Assembly: GCA_947458745.1 (NCBI GenBank)
Contig: CANGYQ010000019.1
Location: 1 to 64,000 of the forward strand
Length of the DNA stretch: 64,000 nucleotides
Reading direction: 5' to 3'
Source: Bryobacteraceae bacterium
GTDB taxonomy: Bacteria; Acidobacteriota; Terriglobia; Bryobacterales; Bryobacteraceae
A model generated the notes under the pieces. It ran no database searches. It saw only the letters and a list, made by a program, of their open reading frames with translations, and was not told where the DNA came from. Of the stretch, positions 1 to 7,894 are shown in pieces. Made by a program: the position numbers and the translations under genes. Numbering within the stretch: the stretch's first letter is position 1; each line of letters starts with the position of its first letter.

Positions 1-442
1 CGCGCGGCCGATGCTAGGGCTGGTCGGAAATCCCCGCTTTGATACACTTGGAGACCGGGCTAAAGCGCGCGGCCGATGCTAGGGCTGGTCGGAAATCCCC
101 GCTTTGATACACTGGCGATGGCCGTGATCGATCAGGAGAATGAGCTAGGGCTGGTCGGAAATCCCCGCTTTGATACACTATGATCGACGGCGGCATCAGC
201 GAGCAGCGGCTAGGGCTGGTCGGAAATCCCCGCTTTGATACACTGTTCAAAGAGCGATTGAACGCTCATGCCGAGCTAGGGCTGGTCGGAAATCCCCGCT
301 TTGATACACTCGTGCTCGCCTTCGTAGCCACATAAGGCGAGCTAGGGCTGGTCGGAAATCCCCGCTTTGATACACTTAGCGCTGGCTCTGGTCCTGGTCC
401 TGGTCTGCTAGGGCTGGTCGGAAATCCCCGCTTTGATACACT
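1..442 (+). CRISPR. Type II-C CRISPR array, seven 36-bp repeats, continues left of window
   Basis: Seven identical 36-bp repeats (begin GCTAGGGCTGG, end TTTGATACACT) lie at 13-48, 78-113, 144-179, 209-244, 275-310, 341-376 and 407-442. The six spacers are 29-30 nt. Bases 1-12 are the tail of a further spacer, so the array runs off the window. The strand is set by the tracrRNA at 4815: its anti-repeat is complementary to the plus-strand repeat, and a plus-strand terminator follows the last repeat. Transcripts therefore run towards cas2 and converge with the cas operon. Each repeat ends in TGATACACT, an extended -10-like box. Spacer sources cannot be told from here; no spacer match elsewhere in the window was noticed by eye. 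Confidence 0.98.
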
Positions 443-444
443 AC

Positions 445-482
445 CTCCCCCGTAACCCACTCAGGGCGGGGGAGTTTTCTTT
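445..482 (+). terminator. Intrinsic terminator ending the CRISPR array transcript
   Basis: CTCCCCC (445-451) pairs with GGGGGAG (468-474) and is followed by TTTTCTTT on the plus strand. It starts three bases after the last repeat. The T-tract exists only on the plus strand, so it stops pre-crRNA transcription before cas2. It supports the array orientation inferred from the tracrRNA. Confidence 0.85.
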
Positions 483-493
483 GCGCCACGCCC

Positions 494-823
494 TCAAAAC
501 AAGCTGATCTGCATGGGCGGCTCTTCCGCCGCACGCCGCTTCCGTCCAAAGAAGACATCCATCTTGCCAAACTGATGGTCCGTCACCGCCAGCAGTCTCA
601 CCTGGCCGTGCGGCGGAAGAGCCGCCCGAACTTGTGCCCTCAAACTGTCGCCCGCCTCTTCGCTGGGCAGGTGCTTGGCGTAAACCGAATACTGCAACAT
701 CGTAAACCCCGCCCCCAGCAACTTCTTGCGGAACTGCGCATACTCGCGGCGGTGTTCCTTGGTCTCCACCGGCAAATCGAACATGGCAAACAGCCACATC
801 ACGCGGTACCCCGAAAGTGGCAT
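494..823 (-). CDS. cas2: CRISPR-associated endonuclease Cas2
   Basis: The 109-residue protein has the Cas2 ferredoxin-like core (MWLFAMFDLPVETKEHR near the start, then a stretch ending in QYSVYAKH), typical of type II systems. Cas2 dimers bridge two Cas1 dimers in the spacer-integration complex. The first Met at 823 lies 24 bp from the cas1 stop. An alternative start is the Met of MWLFAMFD at 799, which would give a more usual Cas2 N-terminus. It is the last gene of the cas9-cas1-cas2 operon and ends 51 bp from the array. No terminator with a minus-strand T-tract was seen after it, so readthrough would be antisense to the array. Confidence 0.95.
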   Translation of the reverse strand: MPLSGYRVMWLFAMFDLPVETKEHRREYAQFRKKLLGAGFTMLQYSVYAKHLPSEEAGDSLRAQVRAALPPHGQVRLLAVTDHQFGKMDVFFGRKRRAAEEPPMQISLF

Positions 824-847
824 TCAAGCTACTTGCCCCCCCGCAAT

Positions 848-1741
848 TCAGTCCACAAACTCCCACGCCCCCGGCTTCCACCCCGGATCGGCCGCCATCA
901 CCGCTGCCGCCAGCCCCTGCGCCGTCCGGGTGAACAGATCGAAAAGCGTCCGTTGCTCGCCCTCCATCCGGTAGCGCCCCGTCACCGCCCCAATCAGTGC
1001 GCGCTTCACGGCGGGCGTCAGTTCCGCATCGGGCGTTTCCAGTTGCGCCACCACCCGGTCCACCACGGGGCGGAACGGTTCCATCAGGTCGTCGGCCAGC
1101 ACAAACGGATTCAACCGGTTGCGGTGGTGCAGCCCGAACGACGGATGCAACCCGCTGGCGCACAACGCTCGCGCCGCCGCGGCGCGCAGGATGGCGTAGC
1201 CGTAGTTCAGGCGCGCATTACGCGGGTCCCCGTCTTCGCCGCGCCGGAAGTCGCTATCGCCAAAAATCAGCATCCAGTAACGCCGGGCCGCCTGCGCCTC
1301 CACATTCTGCGGATCTCCACTGGCCACCCGGCGCGCCATGCCGGTCAGCCCATAGTCCAGGCCGCGCAACCGCTCCAGCGTCATTGCCTGCGCGTTGATC
1401 TTGGCCCGCACAATCGCCTGCCACCACCGCTTCTTGCGTGGCTCCGGCAGCGCCGCCTGCCGCGCAAACCGCTCCCCTTGGGCATAGTGCCCAGAAAGCG
1501 GCAGCAGCATGGAGGCCGGATGGTGCTTCTCATCACAAGTAATCAGCGTCGCCCCCGCCTCGGCCAGCCCGGTCAGCACCGATTGCGTAAACACCACCTG
1601 CCGGTTCGATACCACCACCGCCGCCAAGTCCGCAAAGGGAATCGCCTCCCGCTCCACCCCCTCCACATCCACCACCAGCAGCCCATGCCGACTATGCAGG
1701 GAAGCGGCAGTGGCGGCGATGTCGAGGATGCGGTCAGTCAT
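848..1741 (-). CDS. cas1: CRISPR-associated endonuclease Cas1, type II
   Basis: A 297-residue Cas1 integrase that catalyses spacer insertion with Cas2. The expected metal ligands are visible: Glu in NVEAQAARRYW, His in GLHPSFGLHH, and an acidic residue in DDLMEPFRP. The length fits type II Cas1. The ATG at 1739-1741 overlaps the 3' end of cas9 by 8 bp, so the two are translationally coupled. No cas4 or csn2 is present, which together with Cas9 size makes the locus type II-C rather than II-A or II-B. Confidence 0.96.
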   Translation of the reverse strand: MTDRILDIAATAASLHSRHGLLVVDVEGVEREAIPFADLAAVVVSNRQVVFTQSVLTGLAEAGATLITCDEKHHPASMLLPLSGHYAQGERFARQAALPEPRKKRWWQAIVRAKINAQAMTLERLRGLDYGLTGMARRVASGDPQNVEAQAARRYWMLIFGDSDFRRGEDGDPRNARLNYGYAILRAAAARALCASGLHPSFGLHHRNRLNPFVLADDLMEPFRPVVDRVVAQLETPDAELTPAVKRALIGAVTGRYRMEGEQRTLFDLFTRTAQGLAAAVMAADPGWKPGAWEFVD

Positions 1742-4700
1742 GGGCTTCCTGAATGTCGCCGAGTGCTGTTACTCGGACTTTCCGCCCTCCGGTAGAACAG
1801 AAAACGTTGATCGTCGGCCTAGGCAGGTCGGTCTTGTCCAAATCACCTTTAAGACGGGCATCTGAGGCTCCACTAAGGGTCAGCAGTCCGTTGCTTTGAA
1901 CCGAGACCCCCCTCACCCTCCACAACTTGCCCTTCCAAACCACCATATCCGCCTCACTCAGCGTGAACAGAAACTCCGTATCCGGCCCATGCTCCTTCCG
2001 CACCACCGGCTCCCCGGCCGCATGACGCCGCGTCGCTTCCAGGCGTGAAACCACATGGCCCACATAGGCCGTCTTCCCCTTCTTCTGCACGGCCACCACT
2101 TCCATGTGATGGTTGTCACCCGGGATCACATTACGCTGCCGGGCCCCCTGGCCAATCACACGCGTTTGTGCCACCAGTCGGATACGTACCCGTTTAATGG
2201 GGATGCGGCGCCCGTCGGCCGTTTCCAGCGTCGCCGGCTCCCGCTCCAGTTTCTTCAGGTCGCCGCCCAGCAGGCCCAACTGTAGCCGTACCCGCTCCCG
2301 GATGGTGGGGTCGACAATCTGTTCAATATCCTTCTCCTTCAGCAGATGGACCGGCTTCCGGATGTGCACCCAGTTCTTGCCCGCCGCATCCTGTTTGGGT
2401 CGCCCATAAAGCGTCTCCTCATGCAGCGCGCCGGAAAGCTTCCGCTCCGGCTTGTGCGAAACCGTCGTCGAATCCAGAATCGCCGCCTTCAGTTGCTCCC
2501 CAAATCCCGGCCAGGGCTCTTCAAACGACTTCACCCGCCGCTGCCCCGCGGCCTCCGCCTGGCCCGCTGCCGTCGCCAGCAACTGGATCATCCGCCGTGA
2601 CGCCACCGCCACCGTCGCCGCATCCACCGCATGATGCCGGTGGTCCTCACGGCTCTTGCCCGGCGCATCCGGATTCAAGATCCGGTCCAGCCCCCACATC
2701 CGCCGCAACATCGCCGTCACGCCACCCGCACAGGCAAACACTCTCTGCGTGCCCGTCACATCCACGGTTCCGCCATACAACAAGCCCAGAAACTTGCCCG
2801 CCAGCTTCGACATGTACCGCGTATCGTTCAACTGGTTGGACGAAAATTGCTCCAACAGCTCCGCCGTCTCCGTCTCCCGCATCTCAAACCGTTTCAACTT
2901 GTTCTTGTTGCCAAACTTTTTCACCCGCGCGACCATCGGCTCCCATTCTTCCGGGTTGCCGCCAAACGCCTCCCATGGCGTCCGGTTGTGCTTGCGGTGG
3001 TTGTACTCCCGCAAACAAAGGGTCTTGTTCTGGAACGAATCATCCAGCGATCGCGAGTGCGGAATGATGTGCTCAATGTCAAACTGCGGCTCCTGGTAAA
3101 GCGCATGCAGGCTGATCGCACGGCCGGAATACGGGCACATCCGCGCGCACTCTTCCCACAAGATGTACTTCTCAATGTCGCGTCGGGAGGGCTGCGTTAA
3201 TCCGAAGGTCAATAGCTCCGCCCGCGCCTTCTCCCGCTTCTTCTCGTTCTCCCGGTTCTGGTCGGTCAGCGCCTGCCGGTCCTTCTTGTTGCGCTTCAAG
3301 TCGCGGGCGAGCTCGATTTGAATGGTGCCCGGCTTGCCGTAGCGCCGCACCAGCTCATTGACGGCTTTCCGCAATTCAGTCAGCGTCCGCGTCACCGCGG
3401 GATTTCGCAACTCGGGCAGGGCATCCAGCACGGGCGGCAGCCGGTCCTGAGGCTCCGCCGCGGCAAAGCTTTCTGGAAAGACCTCCTTGCGCGCCTGGCC
3501 CGTCGTCAGCCCCTCCTCCAGCTTGGGTAACAACTGCCGGATCGCCGCCAGCGAGAACCCGCCGTAGTCATCCGGCAGCCGGACCGTCAACAGCCCGGCA
3601 ATCTCCTCCGGCGAATACGCCCCGGTCTCCTCTAGCCGCGCCTGAAAGCTCTCATCATCCGGTGCCGCCGCCCACAGAGCCACCAGCGCATCCTGTTCGC
3701 CCCGCACCATCTGGTCCCACCGCAAGTTCAATGCCTCCGCAAACCGGGCATTCGTCACATTGCCGAGGATCTTCTTCTCCCCGCCCGCCTCAATCGAGAA
3801 TTTGGCACTCTTGGGTAGCCCCAGCAACTCCCGCACCTTGGCGTAGGTCAAGCTCTCCTGAATAGACAGCGCCGCCACCAGCTTCTGGCGTTCGTCAGGC
3901 GTCAGATACCGTTCGGAGTCCGCCAACCGCAGATTGTTCACCTTGTCCAGCAACCGGAACCGCTGGAAGTCCAAGTGATACAGCGGTGCCCGCTTCTCTG
4001 TCGGGATCAGCGTGCAGGCCCCAATCAGGTGGCTCTGGTCCTTCAAGGGCCGCTGGTGGAAGATCGCCTGCTTCAGCTCCGCTCGGAACTCCGGTGTCAG
4101 CGTCTGTGGGTGGTGCGGACCTTGCGCCGCGCAGATCGCATCAAACTCGGTGAGATACATCTTCCGGTCCGTGTAACGGGTCCGGATGCGCGATTCATGC
4201 GGGTCCACCTGGCTGAAGTACTCACCCAACGTCCGGGCCCCCGCCGCGCGCATGGCACTGCTTAATGACTCGATGCCGGACTTCACCTTGCCCGCATCCT
4301 CGTCATCCTTCACGGGAGCCCGGCGGTTGGATAGAAATCCCCGTCGTTGCGCCAAGTGATAAAGCGCCCGGCCCAACTCATGGGATGTTAGCGTTTCATC
4401 GAGCGCCTTGGCCCGCAGAGTGTAAGGCACCCCCGGATGCGGCGGGTAAAGCTTGGAGAGCTCTAGGTCCAGCGCCTTCAGCACTGCGTGAGGTTCGCCT
4501 TCCGGCAACAATCCCTGGCCCTGCAGCAGATGAAGCACTTTCCTGCCGCGCCGCACGCGCCGCTCAGTCTGCCGCCGCGCTAGTCTCGCCTGCCGGCGCT
4601 TAGTATTTCGGGATGTATCTTGACCGGATTCGAAATCGCCTTCCACCCCTTCCCGGAAAACCCGGACGGCGGTGTTGACAAGTTGGCGTCCCTCAGGGTC

Positions 4701-4769
4701 AATTAACGCCAAACCCACCGAACGGACACCCAGGTCGATCCCCAGCACGTAGTTTGTGATCTCAGGCAT
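1734..4769 (-). CDS. cas9: RNA-guided endonuclease Cas9, compact type II-C, 1011 aa
   Basis: Effector nuclease that cuts DNA matching the crRNA spacer. Numbered from the ATG at 4769: RuvC-I LGIDLGVRS with Asp12; an Arg-rich bridge helix about 53-85; RuvC-II IQIELARDL with Glu486; HNH FDIEHIIPHS with His567, and Asn581 in FQNKTLC; RuvC-III HHAVDAATVA with Asp716. All catalytic positions are intact. The C-terminal 250 residues hold the WED/PAM-interacting region, and the PAM cannot be predicted from sequence alone. The reading frame extends 15 bp upstream to a GTG at 4784; I prefer the ATG because LGIDLG then sits at the usual distance from the N-terminus. No strong Shine-Dalgarno is seen. It heads cas9-cas1-cas2 and diverges from the tracrRNA. 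Confidence 0.97.
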   Translation of the reverse strand: MPEITNYVLGIDLGVRSVGLALIDPEGRQLVNTAVRVFREGVEGDFESGQDTSRNTKRRQARLARRQTERRVRRGRKVLHLLQGQGLLPEGEPHAVLKALDLELSKLYPPHPGVPYTLRAKALDETLTSHELGRALYHLAQRRGFLSNRRAPVKDDEDAGKVKSGIESLSSAMRAAGARTLGEYFSQVDPHESRIRTRYTDRKMYLTEFDAICAAQGPHHPQTLTPEFRAELKQAIFHQRPLKDQSHLIGACTLIPTEKRAPLYHLDFQRFRLLDKVNNLRLADSERYLTPDERQKLVAALSIQESLTYAKVRELLGLPKSAKFSIEAGGEKKILGNVTNARFAEALNLRWDQMVRGEQDALVALWAAAPDDESFQARLEETGAYSPEEIAGLLTVRLPDDYGGFSLAAIRQLLPKLEEGLTTGQARKEVFPESFAAAEPQDRLPPVLDALPELRNPAVTRTLTELRKAVNELVRRYGKPGTIQIELARDLKRNKKDRQALTDQNRENEKKREKARAELLTFGLTQPSRRDIEKYILWEECARMCPYSGRAISLHALYQEPQFDIEHIIPHSRSLDDSFQNKTLCLREYNHRKHNRTPWEAFGGNPEEWEPMVARVKKFGNKNKLKRFEMRETETAELLEQFSSNQLNDTRYMSKLAGKFLGLLYGGTVDVTGTQRVFACAGGVTAMLRRMWGLDRILNPDAPGKSREDHRHHAVDAATVAVASRRMIQLLATAAGQAEAAGQRRVKSFEEPWPGFGEQLKAAILDSTTVSHKPERKLSGALHEETLYGRPKQDAAGKNWVHIRKPVHLLKEKDIEQIVDPTIRERVRLQLGLLGGDLKKLEREPATLETADGRRIPIKRVRIRLVAQTRVIGQGARQRNVIPGDNHHMEVVAVQKKGKTAYVGHVVSRLEATRRHAAGEPVVRKEHGPDTEFLFTLSEADMVVWKGKLWRVRGVSVQSNGLLTLSGASDARLKGDLDKTDLPRPTINVFCSTGGRKVRVTALGDIQEAHD

Positions 4770-4778
4770 AAGAAATTC

Positions 4779-4808
4779 TTGCACGAGATCGTCACTTTAG
4801 TGTATAAT
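4779..4808 (+). promoter_or_regulatory. tracrRNA promoter
   Basis: TTGCAC (4779-4784), an 18-bp spacer and TATAAT (4803-4808) form a near-consensus sigma-70 promoter. The predicted start, 7 bp after the -10 box, is 4815, exactly the first base of the anti-repeat. The -35 box lies over the 5' leader and extreme N-terminal reading frame of cas9. Confidence 0.85.
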
Positions 4809-4814
4809 TTTCGT

Positions 4815-4823
4815 AGTGTATCA
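4815..4823 (-). promoter_or_regulatory. Candidate extended -10 box for cas9, embedded in the anti-repeat
   Basis: Read on the minus strand the anti-repeat begins with TGATACACT, the same extended -10 motif that closes every CRISPR repeat. A start about 7 bp downstream (near 4808) would give cas9 a leader of roughly 40 nt. A second TATACACT-like box follows at about 4798-4806. No clear -35 was seen. The promoter overlaps that of the tracrRNA head to head. Confidence 0.45.
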
Positions 4824-4940
4824 AAGCGGTGATTGCCCGGCCGTGTCCTAGTAAGGCACTGAAAGGTGACTTTCACATGCCGCAAGACCCTACTGATCTC
4901 AGTATTCTTGCTGAAGCGCTCCTTTCGGGGCGCTTTTCCT
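4815..4940 (+). ncRNA. tracrRNA
   Basis: The RNA that pairs with the crRNA repeat and loads it into Cas9. Its first 15 nt (4815-4829) are perfectly complementary to the 3' end of the repeat. Imperfect pairing continues through GATT (4831-4834) to CCTAG (4847-4851), covering the whole repeat. Next come a nexus-like hairpin, GGCA(4854-4857)/TGCC(4878-4881) with TGAAAG/CTTTCA inside, and a second hairpin GCAAGA(4882-4887)/TCTTGC(4906-4911). An intrinsic terminator, AAGCGC(4914-4919)/GCGCTT(4930-4935) followed by T-rich sequence, ends it. The strong promoter 7 bp upstream fixes the 5' end. Confidence 0.93.
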
Positions 4941-4975
4941 TTTGGTGGCGATTCTCTCCGCCCTCCGCCTAGGCT

Positions 4976-4984
4976 TGATACAAT
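4976..4984 (+). promoter_or_regulatory. Extended -10 promoter of the Gfo/Idh/MocA gene
   Basis: TGATACAAT is a good extended -10 box 19 bp before the ATG at 5003. No -35 is evident, as is usual for extended -10 promoters. It differs by one base from TGATACACT at the end of each CRISPR repeat. Confidence 0.5.
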
Positions 4985-5002
4985 CAGTTCGGTTTTCACC
5001 GT

Positions 5003-6331
5003 ATGAACCTCAATCCCGGCTCTCCTTCCCGCCGCCGCTTTGTGCAGGCGTCTGCTGCTTTGGCCACCGCCGCGCGACCCATTTTGGGCGCTAACGACCG
5101 CGTCGGCGTGGCTGTCACCGGCCTGGGTGGCCGTGGCAACAACCACATGGACTACTACCTGAACATCCCTGGCGCCCAGATCGTGGCCCTCTGTGATGTC
5201 AATCAGGCGGCACTGGAACGGGGCCAAACCAAAGTGGCCAAAGGCGGCGCCAACCCCACCCCCAAAGGCTACGGCGACATGCGCAAGCTGTTTGAGGATA
5301 AAGAAGTCCAGGCCGTCAGCTTCGCCACGCCCAACCACTGGCACGCCCTCGGCGCCATCTGGGCCATGCAAGCCGGCAAGGATGTTTACTGCGAAAAGCC
5401 CGCCAGTTACAACATGTTTGAGGGGTATCAGATGGTGGCCGCCGCCCGTAAGTACGGCCGCATGGTGCAGATCGGCTCCCAGTCCCGCTCCATTCCGCAC
5501 AAGATGCGGGCCATGCAGTTACTGCGGGAAGGTGTCATCGGCAATGTCTACATGGCCAAGGGCCTGTGCTTCAAGCGCCGTAAGTCGATCGGTAAGAAAG
5601 CCGATGAGCCGGTGCCGCCGGGCCTCAACTGGGACCAGTTTCTGGGCCCCGCCCCCATGCGTGCTTACAACGAGCTCCGCTTCCGCTATAACTGGCACTG
5701 GTTCTGGGATACCGGCAACGGCGACATCGGCAACCAGGGCGTCCACGAAATGGACATCGTCATGTGGGGCCTGGGCAAAACCACGCTCCCCAAGTCCATT
5801 GTCTCTACCGGCGGCAAGTTGGCCTACGACGACGATCAGGAAACGCCTAACACCCAGATGGCCACCTTTGATTGGGGCGATGGCGTCCAGGCCCAGTTTG
5901 AAGTCCGCGGCCTGCTCACCAACGCGGAGGCCGGTCTCGGCCGCCCCAACGACCCCAACTGCATCGGCGACATCTTCTACGGCACCGATGGCTGGATGGC
6001 CGTCGACGCCCGCGGCTTCCAGGTCTACAAAGGCGAAAAGAGCGAGAAGGTGATGGACGAGCCCACCAAGGGCGGCCAGTGGGACACCGTGCCCCACATG
6101 CAGAACTTCATCGACGCCGTCAAGAGCCGCAAGCATGAAGACCTGCACGCCGAAATCGAAATCGGCGCCCGCGCCGCCGCCATGTGCCACCTGGCCAACA
6201 TGGCCTACCGCCTGGGCCGCAAGCTCAACTTCGACGACAAGACCCGGAAGTTCATCAACGACGCCGAAGCGAACAAAGCCATGACCCGTAACCCCTACCG
6301 CGCTCCCTATGTGGTGCCGGAAAAGGTCTAA
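5003..6331 (+). CDS. Tat-exported Gfo/Idh/MocA family oxidoreductase
   Basis: A 442-residue NAD(P)-dependent sugar/inositol-type dehydrogenase family member. The N-terminus SRRRFVQASAA is a twin-arginine signal, so the folded protein is exported. The Rossmann motif GVAVTGLGGRGN follows at about residues 35-46, and CEKPASYN marks the usual Glu-Lys-Pro motif of the family. The C-terminal alpha/beta domain contains WHWFWDTGNGDIGNQG, typical of the acidobacterial and planctomycete secreted subgroup. The substrate is unknown; members of this subgroup are usually linked to carbohydrate breakdown. It stands alone, 60 bp after the tracrRNA terminator. Confidence 0.9.
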   Translation: MNLNPGSPSRRRFVQASAALATAARPILGANDRVGVAVTGLGGRGNNHMDYYLNIPGAQIVALCDVNQAALERGQTKVAKGGANPTPKGYGDMRKLFEDKEVQAVSFATPNHWHALGAIWAMQAGKDVYCEKPASYNMFEGYQMVAAARKYGRMVQIGSQSRSIPHKMRAMQLLREGVIGNVYMAKGLCFKRRKSIGKKADEPVPPGLNWDQFLGPAPMRAYNELRFRYNWHWFWDTGNGDIGNQGVHEMDIVMWGLGKTTLPKSIVSTGGKLAYDDDQETPNTQMATFDWGDGVQAQFEVRGLLTNAEAGLGRPNDPNCIGDIFYGTDGWMAVDARGFQVYKGEKSEKVMDEPTKGGQWDTVPHMQNFIDAVKSRKHEDLHAEIEIGARAAAMCHLANMAYRLGRKLNFDDKTRKFINDAEANKAMTRNPYRAPYVVPEKV

Positions 6332-6361
6332 CTAACTTCTCCAGTTATTGACGCGGCAGAT

Positions 6362-6385
6362 GCGGGACCCCCTAGATGGTCCCGC
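6362..6385 (+). terminator. Hairpin after the oxidoreductase gene, possible terminator
   Basis: GCGGGACC (6362-6369) pairs with GGTCCCGC (6378-6385) about 30 bp after the stop codon. There is no T-tract, so it may be a weak terminator or an mRNA-stabilising hairpin. Confidence 0.4.
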
Positions 6386-6463
6386 TGCCTGCCTGAGGTC
6401 TGCGCCCACTAACACCAGGGCGTGGACCGGATCTTGACATATCAGAAAGGCCATTGCAGTCTC

Positions 6464-7480
6464 ATGTCCGCACCATCCATCAAAACCACCACCGTCGGCA
6501 GCTACCCCGTCCCCGAATGGCTGGCCGCGCTCCCCTCGGAGCAGGCCCGCCTGGACGCCACCCGTGTCGTCTTCGACATCCAGCGCCAGTTCGGCATCGA
6601 CCTGCCCACCGACGGCGAGCTATACCGCTTCGACATCAATCACCCCGACACCAACGGGATGATCGATTACTTCATCCGCCCCATGGGTGGTATCCGCGCC
6701 CAGCTGGGCCGCAGCGATCACGAACATTTCGCCCGCAAACAGACCATGCAGTTCCGCCGCAAAGCGGCCGGCGTCGTCGAAGGCCCCATCACCGAAGGCT
6801 CACTGAACCTGCTGGCCGATTGCGAAACCGCCGCCAGCGCCGCCAGTGTCCCCTTCAAGTTCACCGTCACTAGCCCCTACATGCTGGCCCGCACGCTCGA
6901 TGACCGCCACTACAACGACTTTGAGCAGATGCTGATGGCCATCGCCGAAGTGCTGGCCTGGCAGGTCCGCGACCTGCCCTGCGCCTGCATCCAGGTGGAC
7001 GAAGCCAACATCCCCGGCAACCCCGCCGATGCGCCGATCGCGGCCGCCGCCATGAACGTCGTGCTTGACGCCATCTCCCCCGGCACGGAGCGCGCCGTCC
7101 ACTTCTGCTTCGGCAACTACGGGGGCCAGACCATCCAAAAAGGCAGCTGGATCCGCCTGATCGAGTTTCTCAGCTCCCTGCATTGCGACCACTTGGTGCT
7201 GGAACTGGCCCACCGGCCCGCGCCCGATCTCGACCTGGACGCCCTCAAAGACATCAATCCCAAGATCGTGCTCGGGCTGGGCGTGGTTGACGTGAAGGTG
7301 AACCACATCGAGACTCCCGAAGAGATCGCCCGCTCCATCGGCAAAATCGAAAAACAGCTCGGCCCCGGCCGCCTGGGTTGGATCCACCCCGACTGCGGCT
7401 TCTGGATGCTCAAACGCAGCGTCGCCGACCGCAAAATGGCGGCTCTGGTGAAAGGCCGGGACCTCTACCTCGGCCGCTAA
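6464..7480 (+). CDS. MetE C-terminal-like cobalamin-independent methionine synthase family protein
   Basis: About 338 residues, beginning MSAPSIKTTTVGSYPVPEW. TTTVGSYP near the N-terminus, the barrel strand QVDEANIPGNP, and the final WIHPDCGFW are hallmarks of the zinc-binding C-terminal half of MetE (COG0620). This half alone is a common stand-alone family that may transfer methyl groups from an unidentified donor; whether it makes methionine here is unknown. The ATG at 6464 is chosen over an in-frame GTG at 6422 because the family starts at this point and AGAAAGG lies upstream. Confidence 0.85.
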   Translation: MSAPSIKTTTVGSYPVPEWLAALPSEQARLDATRVVFDIQRQFGIDLPTDGELYRFDINHPDTNGMIDYFIRPMGGIRAQLGRSDHEHFARKQTMQFRRKAAGVVEGPITEGSLNLLADCETAASAASVPFKFTVTSPYMLARTLDDRHYNDFEQMLMAIAEVLAWQVRDLPCACIQVDEANIPGNPADAPIAAAAMNVVLDAISPGTERAVHFCFGNYGGQTIQKGSWIRLIEFLSSLHCDHLVLELAHRPAPDLDLDALKDINPKIVLGLGVVDVKVNHIETPEEIARSIGKIEKQLGPGRLGWIHPDCGFWMLKRSVADRKMAALVKGRDLYLGR

Positions 7481-7488
7481 AGGCAGCA

Positions 7489-7519
7489 GGGGCGGAGGCG
7501 CATCAGCCAACTCCGCCCC
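7489..7519 (+). terminator. GC-rich hairpin after the MetE-like gene
   Basis: GGGGCGGAG (7489-7497) pairs with CTCCGCCCC (7511-7519), 9 bp after the stop codon. No T-tract follows, so it is a weak candidate. The rest of the 414-bp gap to groES holds no recognisable gene. Confidence 0.35.
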
Positions 7520-7687
7520 CTCTCGGCTCGTTGATTTCTTGTTGTCTCCGCCACCGCCTCCGCCCATTGCGCGCCATATCTTAGCGCTCCGCTGTCAACT
7601 ATTCAGCGTCCGCCAATGAAGGGCACTTCCTTAAAAATCGTTAATCGATAAATATTTCCCTTTATATCAACAGGATACGGGGCTCCG

Positions 7688-7717
7688 TTGTCACTCCATC
7701 TGTTTTTGTGCTAAAAC
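7688..7717 (+). promoter_or_regulatory. Possible groES-groEL promoter
   Basis: TTGTCA (7688-7693), 18 bp, TAAAAC (7712-7717) resembles a sigma-70 promoter and would give a 5' UTR of about 170 nt. The UTR contains a hairpin, GGAAGCG...CGCTTCC (about 7725-7750). No CIRCE inverted repeat was found, so HrcA control is not supported. Confidence 0.35.
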
Positions 7718-7894
7718 TAAAAGCGGGAAGCGGCGCTTGTGGCGCTTCCTGCTGGGACAGCCCGTTCAGCCGCCGGAGCCTGTGAGAATTCCGGGGCGGG
7801 GTTGATCCCAGGAGGTTTTCTCGTTATCTCAAGGGTTTTCTCAAAGCAGTACAAACTCTACACACAACCAACGTTAGGAGAGGGTAGAAGGACT

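Noticed and set aside
1..442. crRNA transcription on the minus strand, in line with the cas genes
   Set aside because: The tracrRNA promoter and terminator fix its strand, its anti-repeat is complementary to the plus-strand repeat, and the terminator after the last repeat faces right.
575..1795. A 406-codon plus-strand open frame antisense to cas2 and cas1
   Set aside because: It overlaps two well-recognised genes, is Pro/Arg/His/Gln-rich as GC-rich shadow frames are, and shows no family resemblance.
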